Origin: Lactobacillus sp. HBUAS51381
Lineage (GTDB): Bacteria; Bacillota; Bacilli; Lactobacillales; Lactobacillaceae
Direction: 5' to 3'
Assembly (NCBI RefSeq): GCF_012641095.1
Contig: NZ_JAAVSC010000021.1
Location: 1-47,931, forward strand
Length of the DNA: 47,931 nt
Shown: piece after piece, positions 31,613 to 39,821 of the stretch
Layout: each line of letters begins with the position of its first letter
Position numbering within the stretch: the first letter of the stretch is position 1
Notes under the pieces: model-generated
What the model was told of the DNA's origin: nothing
Databases searched by the model: none
The model's input: the letters and a program-made list of their open reading frames with translations, nothing else
Position numbers and translations under genes: made by a program

Positions 31613-31665
31613 TTGACACGGTGTCACCCACATGGTAACCTGTTTTCAAGTGACACGATGTCACT
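31613..31665 (+). promoter_or_regulatory. hrt promoter with two HrtR-type operators
   Basis: TTGACA (31613-31618) and TAACCT (31636-31641) are 17 bases apart. TGACACGGTGTCA (31614-31626) overlaps the -35, and GTGACACGATGTCAC (31650-31664) lies just downstream of the start point. Both match the GACAC-N-RTGTC-type palindrome known for lactococcal HrtR (ATGACACAGTGTCAT). Confidence 0.85.
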
Positions 31666-31688
31666 TTACCAAGAGAGGAGTTTTTCCA

Positions 31689-32207
31689 TTGCCTTCAACG
31701 ACGTTTGACCATTTACCAACCGCTAAAAAAGCGCGCATCACCGCCGCTCTTTTGACGGAATTTTCCGACCATGGGCTGGCCGATGCCCAGGTGGCGCGGA
31801 TTGTCACGGCCGCCGATATTGCCCGCGGCGCCTTCTACAAGTACTTTACCGATCTGACCGATGCGTATCAATATCTCTATCGGCTGGCGTTACGTGAGAT
31901 TCACCGCGATGCCGGTGGGGATGACCACCAGACCTTTGACGCCGAGCGAATTTATCAGGGCGTGGTGGCCTTCGTCGATCAGGTCAACGACAGCCAATAC
32001 TACGCCTTCATTCGGCGACACTACGCGGAGAACGAGAGCCTGTTGCCCGCGGCGCCGGTCCCAGCGACCCTTCCCGCGATTGCCTGGGCGGCGATGGTGT
32101 TGAGCCACGCGGCCATCAAGGAAATCCTTTTACAGCCAACCCACGAAGCCGTGGTGCGTGAGCGGCTCAGAACGACGCTGAATCTGTTGCAACCCAAGGA
32201 GGCCTGA
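31689..32207 (+). CDS. hrtR: TetR-family haem-responsive repressor (HrtR-like)
   Basis: A 172-residue TetR-type regulator. The N-terminal helix-turn-helix is ARITAALLTEFSDHGLADAQVARIVTAADIARGAFYKYF (about 15-52), followed by a helical ligand domain. It heads an operon with an FtsX-like permease and an ATPase, and its promoter has two GACAC/GTGTC palindromes like those bound by Lactococcus HrtR. This makes a haem sensor that represses the exporter the most likely role. The start is TTG at 31689 with GAGAGGAG eight to nine bases upstream. The family name rests on context and operator, not on identified haem ligands. Confidence 0.83.
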   Translation: MPSTTFDHLPTAKKARITAALLTEFSDHGLADAQVARIVTAADIARGAFYKYFTDLTDAYQYLYRLALREIHRDAGGDDHQTFDAERIYQGVVAFVDQVNDSQYYAFIRRHYAENESLLPAAPVPATLPAIAWAAMVLSHAAIKEILLQPTHEAVVRERLRTTLNLLQPKEA

Positions 32208-32209
32208 GC

Positions 32210-33271
32210 ATGTTTCTCGCTTTAAAAGAAATTCGCCACGAAAAATTACGTTACGGGTTAATCGTGGGCATGATCGTGCTGGTCAGCTACCTGGTCTTTG
32301 TGCTCAGCGGCCTGGCTTATGGACTGGCCCAGCAGAACACGCAGGCCATCTCATCGTGGCAGGCCAGCAAGATAGTCTTAAATGCGGACGCCAACAACAG
32401 TCTGTCCCAGTCGTTAATCGCCAAATCAACGGCTGATCGCGTGACGTTAACGTCCCACGAAGCCGACATTGGTCAGGCTGGTGTGGTGGCCAAGGCCAAG
32501 GGTCAGGCTAAATTGTCTGCCCAGTTCTTAGGGATCAATCGGGGCCAGTTTATTTACCGCCGCGTCAAGACGACCAGTGGGCATAAACCCCTGAACGCCC
32601 ACCAGATCATGGTCGATGATAGCTTCAAGACGAATGGCTATCGACTAGGTGATCGGGTCACGTTAAATTCGACGGCGACCACGTATCGGATCGTGGGATT
32701 CACCCACAATGCAAAGTTGAGTGTGGCGCCGGTGATCTATGGGACGCTGGGAACGTGGCGGACGCTTAGTCACGTGACCACGGACTTTCAGGCCAGTGGT
32801 ATCGTGACCGATCGTACCGATTTCAAGCCGCAGGTGGCCGGGCTGAGTACCCTGACCATCCCACAATTTATCAACAAATTACCCGGTTATTCGGCGCAGA
32901 ATACGACCTTTACCTTCATGATTGGTTTTCTGATGATCATCGCTATGGTGGTGATTGCCGTGTTCCTGTACATTTTAACCATGCAAAAGTTGCCGAACTA
33001 CGCCGTTTTGCGGGCTCAAGGGATTCCCGCCCGTGTCCTGGTGACCACGACCATCAGCCAAGCACTGCTACTGGTCGTCTGCGGTCTGGCACTGGGCGCG
33101 GTCCTGACGTTGGGAACCGTGTTGGCGTTGCCGGCGGGGGTTCCCATGAGTTTTAACCTGCCGTTGTTGGCGGGCGTGACGGGCGGTATTTTACTGACCG
33201 GCGTCGTGGGTGCCCTGATTCCGGTCAAAGTGATTTTAAACGTTGATCCAGTCAGCGTGATAGGAGGTTAG
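32210..33271 (+). CDS. hrtB: ABC transporter permease, haem exporter type (HrtB-like)
   Basis: A 353-residue MacB/FtsX-type permease. The first span is at about 15-38 (YGLIVGMIVLVSYLVFVLSGLAYG). A large extracytoplasmic domain of about 190 residues follows, then three spans in the FtsX domain (about 235-345; FMIGFLMIIAMVVIAVFLYIL, TTISQALLLVVCGLALGAV and LLAGVTGGILLTGVVGALIPV). This is the layout of HrtB, which with HrtA pumps haem out of the membrane. It starts two bases after hrtR, with AAGGAGG inside the hrtR end, so translation is coupled. Confidence 0.86.
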   Translation: MFLALKEIRHEKLRYGLIVGMIVLVSYLVFVLSGLAYGLAQQNTQAISSWQASKIVLNADANNSLSQSLIAKSTADRVTLTSHEADIGQAGVVAKAKGQAKLSAQFLGINRGQFIYRRVKTTSGHKPLNAHQIMVDDSFKTNGYRLGDRVTLNSTATTYRIVGFTHNAKLSVAPVIYGTLGTWRTLSHVTTDFQASGIVTDRTDFKPQVAGLSTLTIPQFINKLPGYSAQNTTFTFMIGFLMIIAMVVIAVFLYILTMQKLPNYAVLRAQGIPARVLVTTTISQALLLVVCGLALGAVLTLGTVLALPAGVPMSFNLPLLAGVTGGILLTGVVGALIPVKVILNVDPVSVIGG

Positions 33272-33274
33272 CGA

Positions 33275-33946
33275 ATGGCAGTTTTGGAAGTGAAACACGT
33301 GACGAAAACGTTCGGCCACGCCAGTAATGAAGTAACGGTGTTGACGGACGTGAATTTTACCGCGGCCGCCGGTGAGGTCAGTCTGGTCATTGGGCCATCC
33401 GGGTCCGGGAAGAGTACCTTCTTGACGATTGCCGGCGGTATTCAGACACCGACCGCGGGGGATGTGGTGGTTCAAGGGCGCGATCTAAACCACTTGTCGG
33501 GCAAGGAACGAGATGCCTTGCGACTCAATCGAGTTGGGTTTATCTTACAGGCGTACAACCTCGTGCCCTATCTAACGGTGGCCGATCAGTTCGCGCTGGT
33601 CGACCGGGTCAAGCCACAGGGAAACCTCAGCGCTGACGAGTTGCGCCGACTCCTCGATCACCTCGGCATTAGCCAGCTGGTCGATCAGTATCCGGCCGAA
33701 CTCTCGGGAGGTCAGACACAGCGGGTGGCCATTGCCCGGGCGCTCTACCAGAATCCAGATATTATCCTAGCCGACGAACCCACGGCGGCCCTGGACAGTG
33801 AACGCGTCAAGGTCGTGGGGCAGTTGCTTCATGATTTGGCTAAGGCCCACAACAAGGCGATTGTGGTCGTGACCCATGACCTACGGCTACGGGCGTATGC
33901 GGACCAGACCTACGCGATTATGGATGGACGGATGGCGGTGGCGTAG
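33275..33946 (+). CDS. hrtA: ABC transporter ATPase, haem exporter type (HrtA-like)
   Basis: A 223-residue ATPase of the MacB/LolD class. The Walker A motif is GPSGSGKST at 40-48, the Q-loop is in FILQAYN (89-95), the signature LSGGQ is at 143-147, Walker B IILADEP at 163-169 and the switch His in VVTHD near 203. It powers the adjacent FtsX-like permease. AGGAGG at the end of hrtB lies seven bases before this ATG, and three bases separate the genes. A strong terminator at 33964-34009 closes the operon. Confidence 0.9.
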   Translation: MAVLEVKHVTKTFGHASNEVTVLTDVNFTAAAGEVSLVIGPSGSGKSTFLTIAGGIQTPTAGDVVVQGRDLNHLSGKERDALRLNRVGFILQAYNLVPYLTVADQFALVDRVKPQGNLSADELRRLLDHLGISQLVDQYPAELSGGQTQRVAIARALYQNPDIILADEPTAALDSERVKVVGQLLHDLAKAHNKAIVVVTHDLRLRAYADQTYAIMDGRMAVA

Positions 33947-33963
33947 GGGACAAAGTGACTATT

Positions 33964-34009
33964 ATACAAAAAACGTCACCATATCTTATTTACGGTGACG
34001 TTTTTGTAT
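33964..34009. terminator. Terminator of the hrtRBA operon
   Basis: ATACAAAAAACGTCACC and GGTGACGTTTTTGTAT are complementary, giving a GC-rich stem with A- and T-runs on both sides, so it works in both directions and also ends the small genes on the minus strand. Confidence 0.88.
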
Positions 34010-34020
34010 GGTCTCATATT

Positions 34021-34272
34021 TTATTCAAATACTGGCGCCATTTTACTATCAATATCGGGATTTTCAGATGATTTCACGCTTAGAAAGATCGTATTGTTAT
34101 CAGCCCTTAAAGCAAATACTGTCTGGTTAGTACCAAGCATTGTTAACATGGAACTTAGTTTTGTTAGCTCAGTGGCCGGAAACACCACATTGATAAAGGA
34201 TAACTTTGCGTCTGTTTGAACTAAAGTTTCATCCTGCAAAATCATCCTAAAGAAAAATAGTAGAATTTTCAT
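34021..34272 (-). CDS. Small hypothetical protein, second gene of a pair
   Basis: An 83-residue soluble protein that I do not recognise. A short hydrophobic start (ILLFFFRMIL) is followed by alternating strands and a helix (FPATELTKLSSMLTML) and ends NPDIDSKMAPVFE. Its ATG overlaps the stop of the upstream gene as ATGA, so translation is coupled. The Shine-Dalgarno AGGTGAAG lies in the end of that gene. Codon use is AT-rich compared with hrtRBA and the genes beyond. The tiny coupled pair, AT-richness and flanking relic sequence suggest acquired DNA; a toxin-antitoxin or regulatory role is speculation. Confidence 0.6.
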   Translation of the reverse strand: MKILLFFFRMILQDETLVQTDAKLSFINVVFPATELTKLSSMLTMLGTNQTVFALRADNNTIFLSVKSSENPDIDSKMAPVFE

Positions 34273-34559
34273 TGTACTTCACCTGTTAGCCAGTTTTTCA
34301 GATCTTCACTTTGATTTAAACTAACATGTAGTCGAATCTGACTTATTTTGCCTCTTGCATCAAGTATGTCTGTCGTGCCAAATTTAGCGCCATGTTGACC
34401 TAGTAAATTAAAGCAAAGACATAGACCTTCTACATCAGACACTCTTAAATGGACATAAACTTCTCCATTCGTATCGGAGAATTGGCTGACACTGCGAGCT
34501 CCTAAAAATTCCCGAAAAATTAGTTTTAATTGAGTTTCTGGTGAACCTCCATTTGCCAA
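34269..34559 (-). CDS. Small hypothetical protein, first gene of a pair
   Basis: A 96-residue soluble protein of unknown family. It looks alpha/beta: an N-terminal helix (ETQLKLIFREFLGA), a strand pair (GEVYVHLRVSDVEGLCLCFNLL) and a C-terminal strand and helix (ISQIRLHVSLNQSEDLKNWL). The start is TTG at 34559 with GGAG eight bases upstream. Its last codons overlap the next gene by four bases. No partner domain or catalytic motif is visible. The promoter should lie in the AT-rich stretch around 34570-34700. Confidence 0.6.
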   Translation of the reverse strand: MANGGSPETQLKLIFREFLGARSVSQFSDTNGEVYVHLRVSDVEGLCLCFNLLGQHGAKFGTTDILDARGKISQIRLHVSLNQSEDLKNWLTGEVQ

Positions 34560-34908
34560 CTAGTCATCTCCAATATTATTAGAATGCAATTGAGAATCAT
34601 GAATGAAATTCATTTTTAGCTCTCAAAAGAAGAATATCATATATCAGCAATGTAGTAAACAGTGTAAAGCATAAACGTCGTTATATAGTATTGCTATTTT
34701 TATTATCGCACTTTCAAAATAACATTTATGAGACCCATCACGAACATACTATTGTGCTATGCTTCAACAACTAGGGTACGGCATAGTGGCAGACCTTGTA
34801 GACATCATCAACGATAAGAGACATCCTCTTGTCCTGAACCAATTGTTTATCTACTAGAAAATACAAATTTACACGTTGTGCTAGTTAATTAACCAGAGGG
34901 TTAGCGGC
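34560..34908. other. AT-rich intergenic region with a possible gene relic
   Basis: No complete gene is present. A 32-codon plus-strand ORF at 34759-34857 reads LQQLGYGIVADLVDIINDKRHPLVLNQL, which is protein-like but has no ribosome-binding site and no continuation, so I read it as a remnant of a disrupted gene. Confidence 0.4.
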
Positions 34909-34948
34909 AAAAGGCGTCCTATCGAAATATTGATAGGACGTCTTTTAG
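34909..34948 (-). terminator. Terminator of the xylPQ operon
   Basis: The stem is GACGTCCTATC on the minus strand pairing with GATAGGACGCC with one mismatch, around an eight-base loop, followed by TTTTGCC. A T-run is also present on the plus side. Confidence 0.78.
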
Positions 34949-34957
34949 GTTGAGCGA

Positions 34958-37003
34958 TTATTCAGTTAATTTTGGTTCCGTAAAGTTCAGAATTTCTTTA
35001 ACCGGATGACTGGCGCGAGTGAAGACGGGGATGGTTGCAACCGGCGTGTCAACGGTGATCGTTTGGCCACCGTCATAAACTTTTTGCGTGTTAATATCAA
35101 TCCATTGTTCACCCGCAGGCAAATAAATCTGGCGCTGGTTTTCACCGGCATGTAAGATTGGGGCGACTAGAATGTCTGGACCAAACATGTACTCATCAGA
35201 AATATTCCAAGCAGTGTCATCGTGATTAAAGTCGTAGAATAGTGGCCGCATCACAGGCGTTCCCTTTTCATGGGCCAACTTCATCTGGATCATGATGTAA
35301 GGGCGCAAGGCTTCGCGCATGAAGAGGTACTTCCGTAAAATTTGGTAGGTGTCTTTAGGATACTTGTAAAGTTCATTGAAGGCACCGGAGCCAAAGGGTT
35401 GGCCAAACATACGGTCAGCGTGTTCGATGGTCTGTTCAGCGGGTTCGCGGAATCCATGAATCCGCATAACGGGGCAGAAGGTTCCAAACTGGAACCAGCG
35501 TGCTAGGAGTTCATGGAACTTAGGATCTTTGACGTTGCCACCCGTGAAGCCACCAATATCGGTGGTCCACCAGGAGATGCCGGATAAGCCAGCATTGAGG
35601 CCAGCGACGACTTGCTTCTGTAGAGACTCGAAAGTTGAGTGGACATCGCCAGACCACAACAGGGTCCCGAAACGTTGACTACCAGCCCAGACACATCGAA
35701 CGAGGTTAACAATATCTGTTTGCCCCTCGGCCTTTTGCCCTTCATAAAAGGCCTTCGCATAGTCTAAAGGATAGATGTTGCTGACCTTAAGTGCTGGTCC
35801 GATGTGGTAGCGGAAGTGGTCGAAATCGTACATAAACCCGTATTCTGGCTCGGCTTCATCCAGCCAGAAGAGGTGAATACCTTTGTCGTAATAATGTTGC
35901 TTGGCTTTTTGCCAAATAAAATGGCGGGCACCGGGATGCGTGGCATCAAAGAACGTTTCATTTCCCATGAAGTGATAAGAGTCATTGTACATGCGTTCTG
36001 AACGAACCAGATAGCCCTTGTCATCCATTTCATCGTAGTTTTCACTGTTGATGTCAACCGTGGGCCAAATGGAAACCATCAGTTTGATACCCATATCATT
36101 GAGCTCATCGACCATGGCTTTCGGGTCTGGCCATTTCTCGGGATCGAACTTCCATTCACCTTGCTGGGTCCAGTGGAAGAAATCAATAACGATAACGCTG
36201 ATCGGTAGCCCACGATCCTTGTATTCATGTGCAACTCGTAATAGTTCTGCTTGACTGCGGTAACGGAGTTTTGATTGCCAAAAGCCACTGGCAAATTCTG
36301 GTAGCATGGGAACATGACCCGTCACACTAGTATAAGATTCCTCGATAGCGGCTGGCGAATCACCCGTGGTCACCCAAAAGTCAATTTGGTCAGTATCCTG
36401 TGCTTCCCATTTAGTTTCGTTGTTGGCGAAGGTCACTTGCCCAATAGCTGGGTTATTCCACAGGAAGCCGTAGCCTAAGTTGGAAATGACAAAGGGAACA
36501 TTGGCCTGGGTGTTACGTTGGGCCAATTCAAGGATGCAGCCTTTGAAGTTCAGTTGCTTTTCTTGACGTTGCCCCATACCGAAAATTTTTTCACCGTCCA
36601 CAGCTTCAAACCGCATGGTTGCAGCGTAATCGCCACCGATGATTGGTTTGAGTTCACGGCCGGGAATACCTAATGGACTGGTTTTGTGTCCACCAGGCTT
36701 AACTTGCCAGCGTTCTTCTAGTAACGTTTTCCCATTTTGATCGGTAAAGGTTAACCAACCAAATTTGTTAATGTTGGCGGTTAAATGACCGTTTTGAATT
36801 GCCCCGGTGTCGTCAGTGATGGTGACCACAGCCTTATCTTGACCGCTAATGGGCTGTGTTAATGCCCAGTTTTGATCTTTCGCAAAGTCGGCTTTCTTGG
36901 TTACCCGAACGCGTAGGCTATTAGCGCCCCAGGGTTCAACTAAGATTTGTTCGGCCGCATGTGTCCAATAGAGCTGGTGATTTTGTTCTTTAATAATTGC
37001 CAT
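34958..37003 (-). CDS. xylQ: Alpha-xylosidase (GH31)
   Basis: A 681-residue intracellular glycoside hydrolase family 31 enzyme close to YicI/XylQ. It should release xylose from alpha-xylosides such as isoprimeverose. The N-terminal beta-sandwich covers about 1-235 and the (beta/alpha)8 barrel about 236-585, with nucleophile Asp382 in FWLDEAEPE and acid/base Asp453 in WSGDVHSTFES; C-terminal beta domains follow. The start has AAGGAGA seven to eight bases upstream and lies three bases after the transporter's stop. Gene order transporter-xylosidase matches Lactobacillus pentosus xylPQ. Confidence 0.92.
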   Translation of the reverse strand: MAIIKEQNHQLYWTHAAEQILVEPWGANSLRVRVTKKADFAKDQNWALTQPISGQDKAVVTITDDTGAIQNGHLTANINKFGWLTFTDQNGKTLLEERWQVKPGGHKTSPLGIPGRELKPIIGGDYAATMRFEAVDGEKIFGMGQRQEKQLNFKGCILELAQRNTQANVPFVISNLGYGFLWNNPAIGQVTFANNETKWEAQDTDQIDFWVTTGDSPAAIEESYTSVTGHVPMLPEFASGFWQSKLRYRSQAELLRVAHEYKDRGLPISVIVIDFFHWTQQGEWKFDPEKWPDPKAMVDELNDMGIKLMVSIWPTVDINSENYDEMDDKGYLVRSERMYNDSYHFMGNETFFDATHPGARHFIWQKAKQHYYDKGIHLFWLDEAEPEYGFMYDFDHFRYHIGPALKVSNIYPLDYAKAFYEGQKAEGQTDIVNLVRCVWAGSQRFGTLLWSGDVHSTFESLQKQVVAGLNAGLSGISWWTTDIGGFTGGNVKDPKFHELLARWFQFGTFCPVMRIHGFREPAEQTIEHADRMFGQPFGSGAFNELYKYPKDTYQILRKYLFMREALRPYIMIQMKLAHEKGTPVMRPLFYDFNHDDTAWNISDEYMFGPDILVAPILHAGENQRQIYLPAGEQWIDINTQKVYDGGQTITVDTPVATIPVFTRASHPVKEILNFTEPKLTE

Positions 37004-37006
37004 AAA

Positions 37007-38368
37007 TTAATCAGTCTCCTTAGTCTGTAAATGCCGTTGCTTTAAGTCAGCAGCGATTTTATCTTCCATTCGCTCGTATTTACCATAAAATGGGACCGGA
37101 ATCAGGGCACAAGCGAAGAGTAGGATAGAAACCCAGATGAAACTTAATTTGATACCAAATAGGGAACGTGCCGTTTGGACGTGATTGGCCACGTAGCCAA
37201 AGTGGGCGAGAATCATGGATGGAATGAAGCCGGCAAGGCCACTGCCCATCTTGATACAGAAAGAACTCCCTAACGCGGTTAGAATCCCCGAAGAATGAAT
37301 CCCGGTCTTCCATTCACCGAAGTCCACGGCTTGACTGAGCATGGAGAATGGCATGGTTACGGCAACTCCGGACCCCATGTTACCGAAGATCCAACCGAAA
37401 AGGGCAATACCAACATTGTGTCCAGCGGCCAATACGATTAATTGACCGAGGATCGCAATGATAAAGCCCGCTGACCAAATCTGCGTCTTGGAAAACTTCT
37501 TATTCAACCAGGGAATTAGAAGAATCATAAAAAGCTGTAGGGAAGCTAACGAATTGAAGAGGGAAACAAGCCCCTTGTTATTAAAGTTGTAAGTAAAGTA
37601 ATAAACCAACGTGGAATTACGGTTCGTGTAAGCCATCCAGTAGAATAAGTTACTAAGAACGATGATGACCCACGGCCAATTCCCTTTGATAGCCTTGATA
37701 CTCTTGTTAATGGGAACTTTTTCAACGGATACTGGTACCCGTTCTTTGACAACTGTAAAGGCATGCAGTGTGATGATTAAGAAAATAATGGCAACTGCGA
37801 TAATTAAGAATCTAAAACCCAGTGTGTCGTTACCCTTGCCTAGAAAAGCGACAACGGGTAAGCAGGCAGCATTAATCAGAAACCCGCCCAATTGAGAACC
37901 GACCAAACGCCACGAGTTGGCCTTGAGTCGTTCTTCAGGGACTCGGGACAATGAGGGTAAGATAGAAGTCAGTGGCGTATTGATTCCAGTGTAGAGAATT
38001 CCGGAAAGGATATAGGTCACAGCACACCAGATAATCTTTTGCTTGTAAGGTAAGCTCGGATTCCAGAACATTAGAACGGACGAAATGGCAAAGGGAAAAG
38101 CAACCCATAGGAAGTAAGGTCGGGATCGACCGTACTTAGAATGGGTGATATCAATCAAAGCACCCCAAATTGGCGCATCAATCGCATCGAATCCCCGGGC
38201 AATTAAAAGAATGACTCCGGCAACGGTCACGGGAATCTTGGCGACATCGGTGTAAAAGTAAAGGAGATAACTACTAATCAAAAAGTAAATAAGAACCTGA
38301 GCAAAATTTAAACTAGCGTAGTTGAACATCTCATAATTACTAAGAAACTGTTTTGCTTTCTTTTTCAT
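37007..38368 (-). CDS. xylP: GPH-family isoprimeverose/xyloside:cation symporter
   Basis: A 453-residue, twelve-span member of the glycoside-pentoside-hexuronide (GPH) symporter family. The N-terminus FLSNYEMFNYASLNFAQVLIYFLISSYLLYFYTDV and the motif GFDAIDAPIWGALIDITHSKYGRSRPYFLW (about 58-88) are diagnostic. No IIA domain is fused at the C-terminus. With the GH31 enzyme it matches XylP of L. pentosus, which imports isoprimeverose. The ATG at 38368 has GAGGTG nine bases upstream; a GTG at 38380 is the alternative. A cre overlaps the promoter, and an AraC-type regulator is divergent. Confidence 0.88.
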   Translation of the reverse strand: MKKKAKQFLSNYEMFNYASLNFAQVLIYFLISSYLLYFYTDVAKIPVTVAGVILLIARGFDAIDAPIWGALIDITHSKYGRSRPYFLWVAFPFAISSVLMFWNPSLPYKQKIIWCAVTYILSGILYTGINTPLTSILPSLSRVPEERLKANSWRLVGSQLGGFLINAACLPVVAFLGKGNDTLGFRFLIIAVAIIFLIITLHAFTVVKERVPVSVEKVPINKSIKAIKGNWPWVIIVLSNLFYWMAYTNRNSTLVYYFTYNFNNKGLVSLFNSLASLQLFMILLIPWLNKKFSKTQIWSAGFIIAILGQLIVLAAGHNVGIALFGWIFGNMGSGVAVTMPFSMLSQAVDFGEWKTGIHSSGILTALGSSFCIKMGSGLAGFIPSMILAHFGYVANHVQTARSLFGIKLSFIWVSILLFACALIPVPFYGKYERMEDKIAADLKQRHLQTKETD

Positions 38369-38415
38369 GTTGAAGTTCACCTCAAATTTTCTGGTCTACT
38401 CGAGAAGACAGTTAT

Positions 38416-38445
38416 ATTGTACGCGCTTTCACCAGCCGGCCGAAA
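38416..38445 (-). promoter_or_regulatory. xylP promoter
   Basis: On the minus strand TTTCGG (38440-38445) and TACAAT (38416-38421) are 18 bases apart. The -35 is poor, as expected for a promoter that needs an activator. The repeat array for the AraC-type protein begins about 20 bases upstream. Confidence 0.55.
38418..38431. promoter_or_regulatory. cre site in the xylP promoter
   Basis: TGTACGCGCTTTCA fits the cre consensus with one mismatch and covers the -10 of xylP, so CcpA would block initiation. Confidence 0.75.
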
Positions 38446-38455
38446 CTGATATAAT
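38427..38455 (+). promoter_or_regulatory. Promoter of the AraC-type regulator
   Basis: TTTCAC (38427-38432) and TATAAT (38450-38455) are 17 bases apart on the plus strand. Transcription would run through the GTGGA repeats into the regulator gene. Confidence 0.5.
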
Positions 38456-38463
38456 GATAGAAA

Positions 38464-38572
38464 AGGTGGACTATTTTAAATTGTATCCACAAAAATGGTG
38501 GATGATATTCAGATAAAATGACATAAAAGTGGACTATTTCTCAATAAGATAAATTAAAGGTGGACAAATATC
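38464..38572 (+). repeat. Helically phased GTGGA direct repeats
   Basis: GTGGAC/T followed by an AT-rich tail starts at 38466, 38498, 38529 and 38560, with spacings of 32, 31 and 31 bases, about three helical turns each. An inverted partial copy (GTATCCAC) lies at 38483-38490. The last copy overlaps the regulator's Shine-Dalgarno (AAGGTGG). They are likely binding sites of the AraC-type regulator. Confidence 0.75.
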
Positions 38573-38574
38573 AG

Positions 38575-39501
38575 ATGAGTACGAATGAACCAATTACTAT
38601 TTTGAATAGCGATCGACCTTTCCATTACTTTGTCGCTGGGCGGTACACAGCGAAGCGGGGATGGAGTCATCAAGCCACAACCCTTAGTGATAATTATGAG
38701 TTAATTATTGGTGTAAAGGGCGTTGCCTATCTTAGTGTGAATGGCATAGAACATGCGTTAACGCGGGGGAAGTTTATATTAGTTCCCAGTGAAGCGACGG
38801 TCGTTGGTTATCAAAAGTCAGAGACCGATGTTGAGTATTATTGGTTTCACTTTTATCCGAAAGATCATGTTGAAACTCTTGCTCAGGCCGACTTGCTGGC
38901 CGCCCTGGATGATCGAGAACGCCTAAGCCGGATTATTAATTACGCGATATTGCCGGCAGAGTATACGATTGATAACTTTGACAACATCCTGGCGAGTGCG
39001 AACGAAGTTTTGGCGATCTCCCAAGAAATCAACTATACCGATGCCATCATGTCTTATAGTGTGACCAAGCTAGCACTGCAAATCTCCAATGACTTCATTA
39101 ATTCTTTACACCGTTTAGTCAAAGAGAATCCAAAGGCTCGCTTAATTAAGGATTGGATTCGAGCCAATTTGGATTATTCACTTGGGGTTAAGGATGTCGC
39201 GACACATTTTGATCTCAATTACCGCTATCTCAGTCAATTATTGAAGTCAGAAACTGGTTTTACGGTGGAGAACTATATTATTTTTTTGAAAATTAACATT
39301 GCTAAACGCTTATTGTTAGAATCCAATTTGCCGCTAAAGGTAATCGCGGATCGGGCCTACTTTAACGATGAAAAGTATTTCTTGCGCTTGTTTAAGAAGA
39401 AGGTTGGCGTGACACCGACAAATTACCGTAAGAACTACATGAAAGGTTTTCTCGTCACTGGTAATCAAGGTGCGTCAAAGAGCGATACGAGTGGCGATTA
39501 G
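38575..39501 (+). CDS. AraC-family regulator of xylPQ
   Basis: A 308-residue AraC/XylS regulator. The N-terminal cupin-like sensor domain (about 10-110; FHYFVAGRYTAKRGW and GVAYLSVNGIEHALTRGKFILVPS) is followed by a linker. The C-terminal double helix-turn-helix (about 195-290) contains DVATHFDLNYRYLSQLLKSETGFTVENYI and VIADRAYFNDEKYFLRLFKKKVGVTPTNYRK. It is divergent from xylP and plays the part of L. pentosus-type xyloside regulators. The ATG at 38575 has AAGGTGG eleven bases upstream, which itself lies in the last phased repeat, so the protein may repress its own synthesis. Confidence 0.88.
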   Translation: MSTNEPITILNSDRPFHYFVAGRYTAKRGWSHQATTLSDNYELIIGVKGVAYLSVNGIEHALTRGKFILVPSEATVVGYQKSETDVEYYWFHFYPKDHVETLAQADLLAALDDRERLSRIINYAILPAEYTIDNFDNILASANEVLAISQEINYTDAIMSYSVTKLALQISNDFINSLHRLVKENPKARLIKDWIRANLDYSLGVKDVATHFDLNYRYLSQLLKSETGFTVENYIIFLKINIAKRLLLESNLPLKVIADRAYFNDEKYFLRLFKKKVGVTPTNYRKNYMKGFLVTGNQGASKSDTSGD

Positions 39502-39617
39502 GACTAGTACAATTTGACGAGTGATTTAGAGAAATCGTTTGGTTTTATGGGCTGGCGTTTGCAACTGATCTAACCCCTAGCTAGGGTCAATTAACTTTCA
39601 ATCCAATAACACTAGCG

Positions 39618-39665
39618 ATAGTCGCGCCAAACCCGGCATTAGTAGGGCTTGGCGCGACTATTTTG
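39618..39665 (+). terminator. Terminator downstream of the AraC regulator
   Basis: ATAGTCGCGCCAA (39618-39630) pairs with TTGGCGCGACTAT (39649-39661), with CCC/GGG inside, and TTTTGA follows. Confidence 0.85.
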
Positions 39666-39717
39666 ATGGGTCGAAATAGCAAAAGTTATGGGTCGTAAAA
39701 TTTTGCGGTCTAGACAA

Positions 39718-39746
39718 TTGCGTATCGTTAACGGGACGTGTACACT
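39718..39746 (+). promoter_or_regulatory. Promoter of the sugar symporter
   Basis: TTGCGT (39718-39723) and TACACT (39741-39746) are 17 bases apart. The 39502-39821 gap otherwise holds only the terminator and the cre. Confidence 0.65.
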
Positions 39747-39752
39747 GGTCAA

Positions 39753-39766
39753 GGAAAGCGGTTACA
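39753..39766. promoter_or_regulatory. cre site at the symporter start point
   Basis: GGAAAGCGGTTACA matches cre except for its first base and a G at the Y position. It lies right after the -10, at the expected transcription start, a position typical of CcpA repression. Confidence 0.72.
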
Positions 39767-39821
39767 TTAAATCGATTATACAAGTGCTCTTATTATTAAA
39801 TATCGGAGGGTGAACGGGCTT

